DNA of 64,000 nt from Saturnia japonica (GCA_033032175.1 CM065320.1:17007413-17071412), one strand, 5' to 3'. Counted from the stretch's first letter, positions 34,020 through 45,089 are shown. Program-made: numbers and translations. Notes: generated from the letters alone by a model not told the origin.

Positions 34020-34960
34020 TAATTTATAAGTAGATATGGGATTGACGCTCTTTAAATGCCATCGTGAATGGTGGGCAATTGCCCTCAATCCACTTTGGAC
34101 TTGATACCAACGTGAGCGAGAAGAAACTTTTATCCTTTTTTGACAGTAGAGTTTCCGCCTTACGATCTGATTTTCTATCTCTTTTGTTTCAACATGCTGA
34201 TAGCAAAATTTGTAACATTTTGAAATTTGCTTTTAGTGAGAGTTTAGTGCATCTATTTATAAACTGTAATTGGCCACATCACCACTTAACATCAAGTGAG
34301 ATTGTTGTCATAACTTAAGAAAATAGACATTTTTTGAGGAGGATATTATGATTCTACGACTTTTACGTCTAGTCGATAAAATTGTAGTTAAATTTTTTAA
34401 TGTTTTCTATACTATTTAAGTATTTCCATTATTATAAATTCGAAATATTATTTGTTATGGATTAATTATATAATAACAACCATGAATATGTAGATTCTCT
34501 TTGAATGTTTATCTCACAAGTGTAAAGTTTTAAATCGACCACTTTACCCTTCTTTAAAACTAGATCGCAGACATAAAATAAACCAAGTTGTAATAGTTAC
34601 GAGCCAAGTTGTGCTGGCGCCGCGCCGCCGTATGTCACGGTTCCTAGGAATTCTGCCAGCCGACTGCGGAGCCAAACAAGTTAAATCCCCGATTTTACTA
34701 TCGCTTCTTCCTGTGTCTAACGATCCGTGGTTGGTCGCGACAATATTACGGGTTTGGGTGTTACATGTTTCACACTGCAACCACTATATACAGTTTATTT
34801 ATTGAAGTCAGACTACAGCAATTCCGCACAGATACATGTAGGACCTTTAATTTAAAAAAAAAAGTTGAAAATTAAAACCCGACTACTAACAAAATTCGTG
34901 TTCTGAAAAATACGAAATAAGAAGATATTTTTATTTAACAACTATTGAATTATTTACATA
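34020..34960. other. No gene seen
   Basis: Short frames at 34064-34318 and 34544-34805 show no recognised motif. Confidence 0.4.
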
Positions 34961-34968
34961 AATAAATC

Positions 34969-35310
34969 ACGCCTCTCTCCCAATGGGGTAGGCAGAGACC
35001 ACATCCTTCCACTTGCTACTATCCTGGCATACATCTTTCGCTTCTTCAACATTCATCAATCTTTTCGTGTTAGCTTGTCGGTTTAGAGTACTCTTGGCCT
35101 GATCTTACATCAGAACGGCCCCGATTTGATCGTGGAACGTTCGTATAGGTCTTCCTCTTTCAACGTTCCGGTTCACACTCATCTTATAAATTTATTTAGT
35201 CATCCTTCTTTCATTCATCCTCTCTACACGCCCAAATCATCTAAGCATCCCTTCTTGAATCTGTGTCACAATATTTTCGTTCACACCACAACGTTCTCAA
35301 TTATTTATAA
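34969..35310 (+). repeat. Decayed non-LTR element fragment
   Basis: CGCCTCTCTCCCAATGGGGT, AGGCAGAGACCACATCC and TGATCGTGGAACGTTCGTAT resemble a dispersed fragment frequent in Lepidoptera. Single copy here, so identification is from memory of the pattern. Confidence 0.4.
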
Positions 35311-35499
35311 TCTACTTAATAGTCGACGTATATATTTCAATTTAACTGGTAGATATAGTGATGTTTAGATGATAGCCGTGGTCGCACGCCACCTTGTATG
35401 TAGATTTATTGTTAAGTAAGTTGTATCCATTAGCGATTGATGTTGGATACACTCGCCCAACTTGATAGCGATTTTTATTTTATTGCATTTGCAAAAAAA

Positions 35500-35595
35500 T
35501 CTGCGTATTATATACCTGGTAGTTTCAGAGATTAGCGTGTTTAAACAAATAAATAAATAACTTTTCCGCTTTATTGTATGATTAGTATTAGTGTT
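35500..35595 (-). repeat. Helitron 5' end fragment
   Basis: GGTAGTTTCAGAGATTAGCG and TTTTCCGCTTTATTGTATG match the inverse 5' ends at 26680-26750 and 51700-51760. Confidence 0.4.
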
Positions 35596-35939
35596 GATTT
35601 TACATGTTTTTTTTTTTTAAATATGGAATGATTCATATAATTTATAACCAAAATGTTATAGTCCTTACAATTTCAAATTTTCGAACTCTACGTTCATATG
35701 AGGCCGTGTCTTAAAAGTGCATAACCTCTTTAAGCTTAGAAACCTTTATATGAGGTACTAATATAATACGGTGACTTTCGAGACATTTCATTTTTAAACA
35801 GTATTTGCTTATTTTAACTGAGTTCAACCTTTTTTGAATAAAATCGGATTGAGTTGTCAAACATGTATCAAAATAAAATGTAATTTAAAACAAAAGCACT
35901 AAGTAGTATTGATATCAACTTCGAATCAAATCACCGCCG

Positions 35940-36240
35940 AAATAAATTTCTATTCCTTTTTAACCCCGTTAGGGGATGAATTTCAATAAAATACGAAACA
36001 CGTCTTCCATCAATTCTGTTAAAAAGGTTTATGCAAAATTTGAAGTAATTTGGACTAAGGAATCACCTCGTCCCATACAAATTTTGCCTCTCTTTTTCAC
36101 CCCCTTAGGGGTAGAATATCGGAAAATTATTTCTTATCGGAAGTCTACGTCATACAAAGAACACACCCTCCAAGTTACAGGTCTCTACAATCAGCGGTTT
36201 AGGCTGTGCGTTGATCCGTCAGTCAGTCATTCAGGACAAA
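35940..36240 (+). repeat. LINE 3' fragment (CR1-like, tentative)
   Basis: TTTTTAACCCCGTTAGGGGA, CACCCCCTTAGGGGTAGAAT and GCTGTGCGTTGATCCGTCAG occur in the order seen in common lepidopteran LINE tails. The 129-codon frame across it is probably residual or accidental. Confidence 0.4.
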
Positions 36241-36919
36241 GCATTAAATATTATGTTGTTTTAATTCTGTGGATTTTATCTTCTTGTCTTAACATTATGG
36301 ACTCGTGTTTTACCAAGGTGATGGTTACCTATTTCATTAGAAGTTTTTTTTTAGTTTTAATTTAGGTCAAAGTTTTATTTCAAGTTTGTAACGTAACCAA
36401 ATTTTATAATGTAAATATTACAATAACTAAAAAAATATTCACGATACTTTACTTGTTTGTTGAGCGAAAATATTTTTTTAATTAATTAAGATAAGCTTAA
36501 AACTTTACAGTAACTATCCCCGTTAACAAGGCAAACGTTGTTATCAAACCGCAGACTGTGTCAAGTACATTGAGTGCCAGTTTGGCCGACGCTGCCGCTA
36601 TGAATCACTTTAAGCTACATTTGCGGCCAGTCACAGCGCCAAACCACTATCCACCAGCTAATAACAATAATGCAGCTAAACTTAATTGATTAAACCGTGT
36701 ACTTAATGTCAGCTGTATGTTTTTCTTCTAATCTAACATTTATCTTAATTTCTGCTGTCGTTGGTCATTTTCTCAATCAAATTTAAAGCAAGATTGAGAC
36801 TTTAAGTCATAGTGGGATATGAGCGATGAACTGTATTGTTTGTAGGCGATGCCCTAAAGCGGTACGTCGTAGGAGACAATTAGCTTTGTAGACATCGAAC
36901 ATAGACAGGACGCTTCCAA

Positions 36920-37672
36920 CACTTAAGGTGAGACCGCATTGAGTAAAATTGCACTGTAAAGGAACGACGCGGTATGACACGGCGTTTTTCAGTTTTCCTT
37001 ATTTATGAAATTTACATATCCTTTTTAAATCTAAAAAAGGATAAACCCGATCGAGTTTCTTGTCGGCTCTTACGTGGCTGGAGGTTAGCTGATTACGTGA
37101 ATGATGATGATGATTGGATGTGATTTCCTCTCTGTACATCTACTGAAAATGATAATAACTGTATATAGTTAAATACTGTTATAACAATTTGAAAAAAGAT
37201 AATAAGATGTTGATAAACCAGCTCGAGTTTCTTGTCGGTTCTTCTCGATTGTTGGGATGTTTTCCGAACCGGTGGTAGTGTTTTGACATTCATAATTATG
37301 TGCCTACTTAGGGCTTAAATTTAATAAAGTATTTTTGACTTTTAGCAATTTATTTTCAAACGGTTTACTAGTAATATTCATGTAATGTACCTTTTGGAGG
37401 TTGTATAACATCGTCAAAATAGTTATGATTTCAATGACGCGCTGTGTCATGCCGCTTGCCATATTACCGGCAGCGAAATTGCGCGACGCATCACAGAGCG
37501 GCATAACTTGCCTAGATGATCAACTTTGCCATGCAGTATAGCGCCACGCAGTTCCGCTGCAACGTAGTGCATTATAACTTATATATTTTCATATATAAAA
37601 TATTCGGCTGCGCCGTGCCGCGCCGCCCCGCTGCAGTACAGTTCCGACCAGTGTGGCCTTACCCTTATTATG
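36920..37672. mobile_element. Possible DNA transposon/MITE with degenerate inverted ends
   Basis: The left end TTAAGGTGAGACCGCATTGA and the inverse of the right end, AAGGGTAAGGCCACACTGGT, align loosely for about 35 bases; both continue into GC-rich sequence with ACGGCG. The interior carries a LINE tail (37030-37345) and subterminal GCCGCT repeats. Superfamily unknown. Confidence 0.35.
37030..37345 (+). repeat. LINE 3' UTR, partly duplicated
   Basis: AAACCCGATCGAGTTTCTTG occurs at 37044, and a related block (CCAGCTCGAGTTTCTTGTCG) at 37220, so the tail is present about one and a half times. It ends GGGCTTAAATTTAATAAAGT then TTTTTGA. Confidence 0.6.
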
Positions 37673-37679
37673 TTTGAAG

Positions 37680-38200
37680 TTGTCTACAAGGTTTATGGGT
37701 CACTAAATACTATGTCATGAAACATTTGCCTTGCTTTAATAATAACTATAATAATCCATTTGATTGGGATCATAGCTATTTTCGAAAATGTATACACGGC
37801 AAAGGCTTTACATATAAAATAATTATAGATTTCGCTTGCTTATAAAAACTCACTTCATGTAAAGTCACGTTGTGGCTTAAGTGAATAACACGCTAAGCCA
37901 AATGGAGCGACTGGCTTTGAAAAGCAGCTGCCAGAACAAACCTATAGGTGCTTGGCTAAAGATATTCAACTTGAGAGTGGTAGCTAGCAAGTCAGGCTTT
38001 AGAAAAGCTTTACCACCATGCTATGGCTTTATCACGTTTTCTTTCACCGGGCGTTCAGGCTCATTGCAGAGATTCGAAATCACGTCGATCGACGCGACGT
38101 CCAGACAATCAACCACTGAATCATAATCGCTTCAAAAATCAAATATCGAATCCAACATTGACCTGCTCCAGATTACCTATGTTATTTATCAGCTAATAGT
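37680..38200. other. No gene seen
   Basis: The 81-codon frame at 37881-38126 is not a recognised protein. Confidence 0.4.
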
Positions 38201-38204
38201 TCAA

Positions 38205-38440
38205 TTTTCACAAGACAATTTCTAACAAAAAAGAAAATCAGCTTCAATTATTTTAGGGGAGTTCCCTGGTATATCTTCGAATTCGCAGGTCCAATGCAAA
38301 TGAAATTAAATGGGACCACACTTTAGGTGCATCCGTTATTCCAACGAAAAAAGAATCATCCAAATCATAAACAAAGAAGTCATAGCTAAACATCAATAAA
38401 AAGTTAAGTACCTCCTCCTTTTTTTAAGGTCAATTAAAAA
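38205..38440 (+). repeat. LINE 3' end (CCTCC-TTTTTT tail), copy 2
   Basis: Aligned with 31950-32190, including GCAGGTCCAATGCAAATGAA and GTACCTCCTCCTTTTTTTAA. Confidence 0.6.
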
Positions 38441-38531
38441 TTAATACGTTACCATATTCAGCAGCTCATTCACTTAACATCAGGGTTTAACCACTACAGT
38501 TTCGAACAAGATCAAAAGTTTCGTTTTAACA

Positions 38532-38897
38532 TCTATACTAATATTATAAAGCTGAAGAGTTGGTTTGTTTGGTTGAACACGTTGAGTCGTTGAATCGTTA
38601 TCGAAATAAATACGTTATATCCCAAGTATTTAATTTTGAACAAAATTTCCCTTCACAGTAATTGATTTAAATGAATATCTTAGGAGATATCACAGTTTTA
38701 AAATAACTCCACTGCAAAATAATGATGAACCGCGATCGCATTTTTATTATGCAGAATAATTTGAGAGACGGGCGGTCATGTGGGGAGGGGAGAGCGAATG
38801 TTGCTCAAATGGTTCCTAGATCTGCTTTAGAATTGTATTAAAGGTGCCTACGACCCACTCTCTTGACGACGCAGACGAAGTTGCGCGGGTCAGCTAG
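38532..38897 (+). mobile_element. Helitron-like element C2, 366 bp, complete ends
   Basis: A|TCTATACTAATATTATAAAG at the left and GACGAAGTTGCGCGGGTCAG then CTAG|T at the right. An internally deleted version of 18096-18811 and 41187-41849. It lies about 110 bp upstream of the TMTC exon in the presumed intron. Confidence 0.8.
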
Positions 38898-39011
38898 TAC
38901 TTCATAAAATTCTCGGTACAGAAAACGCAATGTTTGTTCACTTAACTGCCTGTATATTCGGTAATATTATTCGAAACTGATTAAATTAATTGTTTGTATG
39001 TTTTGTTACAG

Positions 39012-39189
39012 GTTAAACTACAAGATATGTGGGCTGTCGCCGTGGTGGTGGCATTTGTGCAATATGACTCTACACGCGGCATGCAGCGCGCTCGTGGCCC
39101 GCACCGCCGCGCTCGTGGCGCGCCTACAGAGGCCGTTCGCGGCGCTCGCGGGGTTGTTGTTCGCAATCCACCCCATCCATACTGAAGCG
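39012..39189 (+). CDS. Tmtc: TMTC-type O-mannosyltransferase gene, one internal exon
   Basis: The 178-bp exon is bounded by TTTTGTTACAG (acceptor ends 39011) and GTAAGT (donor 39190). Its first base completes a split codon, then 59 codons read LNYKICGLSPWWWHLCNMTL ... FAALAGLLFAIHPIHTEA. The pattern NY..GGLSPW..HL.N..LHAA...LV followed by AALAGLLFA.HPIHTEAV is the conserved membrane region near the N-terminus of TMTC proteins, just before the DUF1736 segment. Known TMTCs are multi-pass ER membrane proteins with C-terminal TPRs that transfer mannose to cadherins. The paralogue cannot be told from one exon. No other exon was found, so flanking introns are long. It is GC-rich (codon bias to G/C) against AT-rich surroundings. 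Confidence 0.85.
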
Positions 39190-39213
39190 GTAAGTGTTCT
39201 GCATTTATTTTAT

Positions 39214-39578
39214 GTATATATATTAGTACATGAAGCAAAAGCTATCGGTACCTTTTTAAGCGTATTGCGTGCAAGGAATATTGCAGTGAGATTTGGCATG
39301 GTTAAAGTTTATATGGAGAAGGAGTGCAGAAAGCTAAAATTTAGCTATAATATCTGTTACTAATATATTAAATTAAATTAATTAATACTGAGAATCCCAA
39401 TATGACAAGTGCCATTGAACTTAGACCCCCCCAAAGTATTGACATTGTCACTCAACGAAAAGTGACAGCATGTGATGTAGATAATACTTATTGTTTATGA
39501 ATACTGTAAATATCAAACAGAAAATAGTCTATGATCAAAAAGTCGCTGGTCGAATTTCGACCTTAGGGCGATCGCTAG
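39214..39578 (+). mobile_element. Lep1-like Helitron copy A5
   Basis: TATATATTAGTACATGAAGC at the left and TTAGGGCGATCG then CTAG|T at the right. It begins 24 bp after the TMTC exon donor site. Confidence 0.75.
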
Positions 39579-39715
39579 TTATTATAAATATACCCACTGC
39601 CATAGATTAATTATGCACATAGTAGTGATATAAATTATTTCGTAAGTATGGTGTTATTGTTATCCAACCTTTAAAACGTTTAGAAAAACTAAAGCGATAC
39701 GTGTGGCGTCATTTA

Positions 39716-40233
39716 TCTATAAAATTAATAAAATTTATGTGTCTGTTTGTAATGTCAAAATAACCGCTTTTTACTAATTGTATGTGAAAGTATATACGAC
39801 ACCTAACAAAACACCCTATTTTAATTTTTTGTCTATCTTCTGTCTGTTTGTTCCGGGTAATCTCCGAGACGGTTAGACCGATTTTGACGGACTGTCACTG
39901 ATAGATAGCTGAATTTATAGGGAGTAACATAGGTTACTTTTATTTCAGAAAAAGAATTAGGGTTCTGGATAAATAAAAAAAACTAGTCATGGTGAATCAA
40001 TTCGGGCGCTTCAATGGCTTCCGCTGAGTAAACCATAAGAGATATAGCAAATTAATGTACTAAACAATTGTAGACATTAAAAATATCTACAAAAAAGTCA
40101 CGGAAAGTATACATTTATCTTCTAAGAAACACACACAATAAGCACTTTAGTCTTTAAAATAGCCGGGAGCGAGGGAGCTAAATACGCGTGGGCATTCTGT
40201 AGTCCACGTGAGCGAAGCCACAGGCACAGCTAG
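39716..40233 (+). mobile_element. Helitron-like element B2, 518 bp, complete ends
   Basis: A|TCTATAAAATTAATAAAATT at the left and AAGCCACAGGCACAGCTAG|T at the right. Matches B1 end to end. Confidence 0.75.
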
Positions 40234-40450
40234 TTTAAAAAAAACCTTCATAGCGCAAAAACAAACTATGACTGACATCTATCGTTGAATTTTTAAACAA
40301 AGTAAGCCAGTTTATTTATATAAACGTTTGTTTCTATTATATGAATGTAAAATAATTTGGATAAATTTCGAATAGTTACACTTCATTTCACTAAGTATAT
40401 ATATTTGAAATATATTACAGTATTACATATACATACATTTCTTTTTCTAT

Positions 40451-40676
40451 GAGCGAGGTCCTGGGTTCGAATCCCAGGTCGAGCAAAGTGTTATTGGGTT
40501 TTTCCTATGAAATTCTCAGTAGCAGCTCGGAGTTTGATTTCGTGCCCGATTAATGGTAATAGGCTCGCCCCCTATTACATGGGACCTAATAACATACTCG
40601 GCAAATTGTGGGTGTACATTAGTACACCTTTGCCTACTAACCCTTCGGGAAAAACAGGCGTGATGGTATGAATGCT
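40451..40676 (+). repeat. tRNA-derived SINE, family S
   Basis: GGGTTCGAATCCCAGGTCGA (B box), TTCTCAGTAGCAGCTCGGAG, CTATTACATGGGACC and the end GGCGTGATGGTATGAATG. The A box half is missing or diverged. Confidence 0.7.
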
Positions 40677-40679
40677 AAA

Positions 40680-41100
40680 TGTACATCCAGACTATAAACT
40701 ACAATTATACAAAATTTTATCAAATTCGCTACAGCAGTTTCTGCGTGATTGGTATGCAAACAAACAGACAAAAATTTCAAAAACTGTCGAGATGCCGTCC
40801 GTCCAAGATTCTAAACGTCCCTCCGTAGTATTTTTTTGTCAAATATTTTTAATGTACATATTTCGACTCTTTACTCTTTTGTTATCATAAGTATAGATTA
40901 TGCAACTATTTTTCAATCAATTCAATTTAGAGATATTTGTAGGGATAACGGGTTTATATTATAAATTAAATATGCAGAGACGTGGTTATTTCATTCCAGT
41001 CTAAGCGAAGCTTGTATAACAGTAACTAAACAGCTGATGTAGGTACTGTACATGTAAAGGTACATCCAGACACATAATTGTCAATAATTATGCTCATCAC
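40680..41100. other. No gene seen
   Basis: The short plus frame at 40672-40890 resembles nothing known. Confidence 0.4.
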
Positions 41101-41103
41101 ATA

Positions 41104-41165
41104 AAATTCCTATGCGGGAATGAACCCGCAACCTCTCGTTTCTTACAATCACTGCGTTACGATGT
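41104..41165 (-). repeat. tRNA-like sequence, probable SINE relic
   Basis: The minus strand reads TAACGCAGTGATTG (A-box-like) and GGTTGCGGGTTCATTCCC (B box). It adjoins Helitron C3. Confidence 0.4.
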
Positions 41166-41186
41166 CAATATAACGTTGTTTATAAA

Positions 41187-41849
41187 CTAGCTGACTCGCG
41201 CAAATTCGTCTGCATCACATAAGGGTTAGAAAGAGTGGGACGTAGGCAAAGACAAACAACAATTTTCGTAGGCACCTACAATACAATTTATAGGTGCCGC
41301 CCGCCTCCCAGATCATTCCGCTAAAACGCACGCGCGGTACTTGATTATTATTTTTCTGCGGAGTTATTTTAAAAGTGTGATATCTCCTAAGATATTCATT
41401 GAAATCAAATTATGTAAAGGGAAATTTTGTCCAAAATTAAATTTTTGTGTCCGTCTGTATTTATTTCGATAAGGATTAATAACAAGTTTATAAAAACACC
41501 TTCGCAAATAATGCATTATTTTAGAACAAATTTTATTACCATAAAAAAGGTTACATTGCGTCAACCTTAAAAGATAGAGTTATGCTATCGCGGACTTTTT
41601 TTTGAACTTTTTAAGTGAAACAACTTTGTCACAAATCATTGTTGTATAACTTAACGTTTTTGCAACATTTTTCACTGGTGCTCCGCTCCTATTGGTCGTA
41701 GCGTAATGTTGTATAGCTTATAGCTTTCCTCGATAAATGGTATATCCAACACTAAAATATTTTTTCCATTCCAACCAGTACTTTCTGAGATTAGCGCGTT
41801 CAACCAAAAAAAACAAACAAACTCTTCAGCTTTATAATATTAGTATAGA
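41187..41849 (-). mobile_element. Helitron-like element C3, 663 bp, complete ends
   Basis: The minus strand runs from TCTATACTAATATTATAAAG (41849, preceded by A) to GACGAATTTGCGCGAGTCAG then CTAG (41187) and T. Aligned with C1 throughout, without its AG-rich insertion. Confidence 0.8.
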
Positions 41850-41854
41850 TTTAA

Positions 41855-42980
41855 GCAAAAAAATAAACATAACGTACTCTTTTCATAACAAATGGACGAA
41901 CACGCAAAACAACACTATTTTCTATACTTCTATTTGAAGCCCTCCATATTCATCACATAAACATAGCACAATTAATGATAGATTTATTATCAGGTTAAAT
42001 AGGTCCCTAGTAGTTTCTTAGCAGTTAATCTTTTACAGACTACTATGTTGTTATATTAATGTCAAAAAATATAAACCCAAGATATTTACATCGCATTTTA
42101 TACATAACAATTGTATATTTTTTTATAAATAATTAAGTTATTATTTGTAATATTTAATAGAGTTATATTTGACTTAAGAATAAAGCTTTAATTAACCTTA
42201 ATAAACTAACAAACGCTAAGTTGAAACGCCGAGGGTTGTTTTGTTCATGACTTGAAGGATTAAAGGCTTAATATAACTTCAATTTTCATTTTGTGTTGTT
42301 TCTGATATAAATTTACAAGGATTTATCGTTTCGAGGTGAATTTTCTTAATATTCAGGCAACAGAACAAAGTCTATGAAATTATAATTACTTCGAATTTTA
42401 ATGTTTTCCGCACAACTTGAATGTATAAATTATATATGATGAATAGGAGTTTTAGTGGTGCTCCTCGGAAGTCGTGTCGATTCCAGTAGTTAATAGTTCG
42501 ATCACAGCGCCACCTAGTATATAAAATTTTGAATTTATTTGTGAACAATAACAGAAGTATATCATGAAGTTACTAGATAAGTTTAAAAACTAAAAGTCGA
42601 CTACGGAAAACGTCGTTATCTGAAGAGTACGAACTATATTTTTAAAATTTATTGATTAATCTAATTTATATGATATGGCCGATATAGAGGAACAGATAAA
42701 CATACATATATACATAGCATTCTGAAATCTGAACCCTTTCTTTGGCGTCGCGGTATTTGGTAAAATGATACTCAAATTTAATAAATGCATGTTTATAAAT
42801 TAAAAATAGAAACCGCCATCTAACTAATCATGTTAATGACGCAAATCCTTAAGCGCATTTTAAGTAAACAGTATTCTATTATTATTATCTCTGTGTCCCA
42901 GCTTAACCCTATCGTAACTAACCTTCCCTAAATCCTGTCCCATAGCATTGTAATATTTTCACATTATCCCGGTTCAGGGT
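41855..42980. other. No gene seen
   Basis: AT-rich intron-like sequence. Confidence 0.4.
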
Positions 42981-42983
42981 AAA

Positions 42984-43010
<27 letters not shown>
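42984..43010. repeat. (CT)n microsatellite
   Basis: About thirteen CT dinucleotides. Confidence 0.9.
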
Positions 43011-43017
<7 letters not shown>

Positions 43018-43195
43018 CACGGTGTCGGTTATGAATAATTCAATGTACGCGTTGTGCGTTGTTATACTCCTGTAATAAATAGTGCTTCCTTAACAGGTAC
43101 GTATTAAGATTTGAGAGCAGGTTCTCATATTCAGTTTTTATTTTGGTTACTCACGTTTTTATTTCTTATTGTTGTATTAAGATAGGAAATATCTC

Positions 43196-43330
43196 AAGGG
43201 TCGTCCCATTTTAATTTCATTGACATTAGACCTTCAACTTGGAAGATAACACAAGGGAATTCTTCAAAATCATTGAAGTAGGTTTCCTTATTTGTTAAGA
43301 ATTGTCTTGTTCTTTGTGTTACAGAATGTA
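43196..43330 (-). repeat. LINE 3' fragment, copy 3 of the 31950 family
   Basis: TCGTCCCATTTTAATTTCAT and AGACCTTCAACTTGGAAGAT are the inverse of the 32.0-kb copy. Confidence 0.5.
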
Positions 43331-43532
43331 AAGTTAATATCTTCTTTTTATTTCTTATTTTAACAGGTTTATTGCCGACGTTCAAGCTAGTCACATCAAA
43401 AATTGTCACCTGCGTTCCAATTTATTTTTTGTTTTAAATGTGTGTGTTTACATATTTTTTTAGTATTTTTGGATATTTTAGGTTAGGGTTTACCCCCACT
43501 CCCTTCCAACTGATAAAACCCGCGCGGAGTCG

Positions 43533-43543
43533 CCGGCACTAGT
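43533..43543. repeat. Target-site duplication, left (LINE copy 3)
   Basis: CCGGCACTAGT, repeated at 44227-44237. Confidence 0.85.
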
Positions 43544-44226
43544 ACGCGTTCTATGCCACCGCCTCTCCAAACAGAGCGTGCCCCCACCCACGCCCGCGTA
43601 ACCACCGTTCTCTCCGCAGAGGACGGGCGGTCAACTTCGCTCCCGCACACCCGTCACGTCCACCCTCTATAGCGACAACCCAAGCCTATGTCCATTCCTC
43701 GGTGTGAAGCCCTTGGGTCAGGCAGCCGCCCGCGCATACAAGTGATTCTGTACGTGCGACACTTAGCTAACCCCACACAACATTATACACGTATGAACAC
43801 ACACACGTGCACACCACACAGGTACATAGGTTCTGTAAGGGACCTTTTTTTTTCTTTTTTTGCGCTAGTTAGACTAATGTGCTAGTTAGTGTAGAAAAAC
43901 CATTCCGATCACTAAAATACACATACGCATGGTTCCCTCCTTCCTCCCAGGAGGAGGGGAACGTGCATATGAGTATATGTTAGTTAGCTCGAATTTTCTT
44001 AGGATTAGGAAATTAGATAGATCGCGACCTTTTCGCATTCGCGACGATCGCCCGAGCCGAGGTTCGGCCACTATGGCACCCTCGTGCGGGTCGTCAAAAA
44101 CTTTCACGGCTGAGTGCTCTAAGCGCTCGCCCCCAAGTCCGGTGAAGCTGTAAAAACCGCAGCGGGTCTGTTTTTGCATAGGGCCCCTAAAGCTAGCAGT
44201 GTAGTTAGATCAAAAAAAAAATTAAC
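43544..44226 (+). mobile_element. Jockey-like LINE 3' end, copy 3
   Basis: Same 3' UTR as 4361-4996 (CTCTCCAAACAGAGCGTGCC onward), more diverged than copy 2, with a tail of about ten A. An 11-bp duplication flanks it. No RT sequence is included. Confidence 0.88.
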
Positions 44227-44237
44227 CCGGCACTAGT
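44227..44237. repeat. Target-site duplication, right (LINE copy 3)
   Basis: Same 11 bases as 43533-43543. Confidence 0.85.
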
Positions 44238-44266
44238 CATTATATTTCTTCGACTTAGGGCCGCGG

Positions 44267-45017
44267 CACTCCGCGCGGAATTGACTTCCCGCGGAGTCGT
44301 ACGGCGTTGTTAAAGTTTATTTCTAGTTTTGATACCGTATAACTCCGCGGGAAGTCTACTATATAGTTACACTAGGATTTTATCTTATTTATATAAGGGT
44401 AAGTAAAACAATAATTTACTTCAAAATATTATTTTTATTTCACTGTGCATTACATACAACTAAATAATTTAAAAGAACCTTTACTTTGGTTTCGTTTTTT
44501 TTTATACCTACCTTATAAAATAACAAAAACACAAAGTTTTATTTCAGTAACACAATGTCATTTTAGAAATAAAACAATAGAAATCTCTAATATTTAGACA
44601 GTGATTTTAAATCACGGTCACTACTCAGTAGAGCCGCCTCTATGTCACACGTACGGAATGGTCGAGAAAGTCATTTTTTTTCTTCTGTTCGGATGAACTT
44701 GAGGGTAATACATACACCAACCAACGCTTAATAATATATCTACCTTATAAAATAATAAAAATACAGTGTTTTATTTGAGTAACACAGTGTCATTTTAAAA
44801 ATAAAACAATAAAATTATAATTTGCCTAAGGAACGTTTACAATGAAACCAGTCGTAATTTACGTAAGTATAAATCGCAAGCAGGCTAGCCGGGACTAATA
44901 CGCGACCTCTACATGAATACCGGCGGCAGACTGAAGCTTGCAAACTGCCATTCCCGCCAACTCCGCGTGGAGTTGCCAGCATCATTTTGAGATAACCGTC
45001 TGACTCCGCGCGGAGTT
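44267..45017. repeat. Cluster of CTCCGCG-type palindromes with an internal direct duplication
   Basis: ACTCCGCGCGGAGT-like palindromes lie at 44267, 44283, 44341, 44959 and 45002, with a half-site at 43519 left of the LINE. Between them a 72-bp AT-rich block is repeated (44507-44579 and 44740-44811, about 90 percent alike). Probably one unclassified mobile element into which LINE copy 3 inserted. No ORF. Confidence 0.5.
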
Positions 45018-45089
45018 TTCGGCAATGAACCTGTTAAAGCGATTTTCTCGCAACTTTTTATGTAGTGGTAAGTTCTAAGATCCATCGAC

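Noticed and set aside
35976..36365. 129-codon plus-strand frame
   Set aside because: It coincides with a dispersed LINE-tail repeat; no conserved residues were recognised.
38994..39185. Alternative frames through the TMTC exon (Arg-rich plus frame and a minus frame)
   Set aside because: They are shadows. Only the frame with HPIHTEA and flanking splice sites matches a protein family.
43886..44179. 97-codon minus-strand frame
   Set aside because: Same LINE 3' UTR shadow in copy 3.
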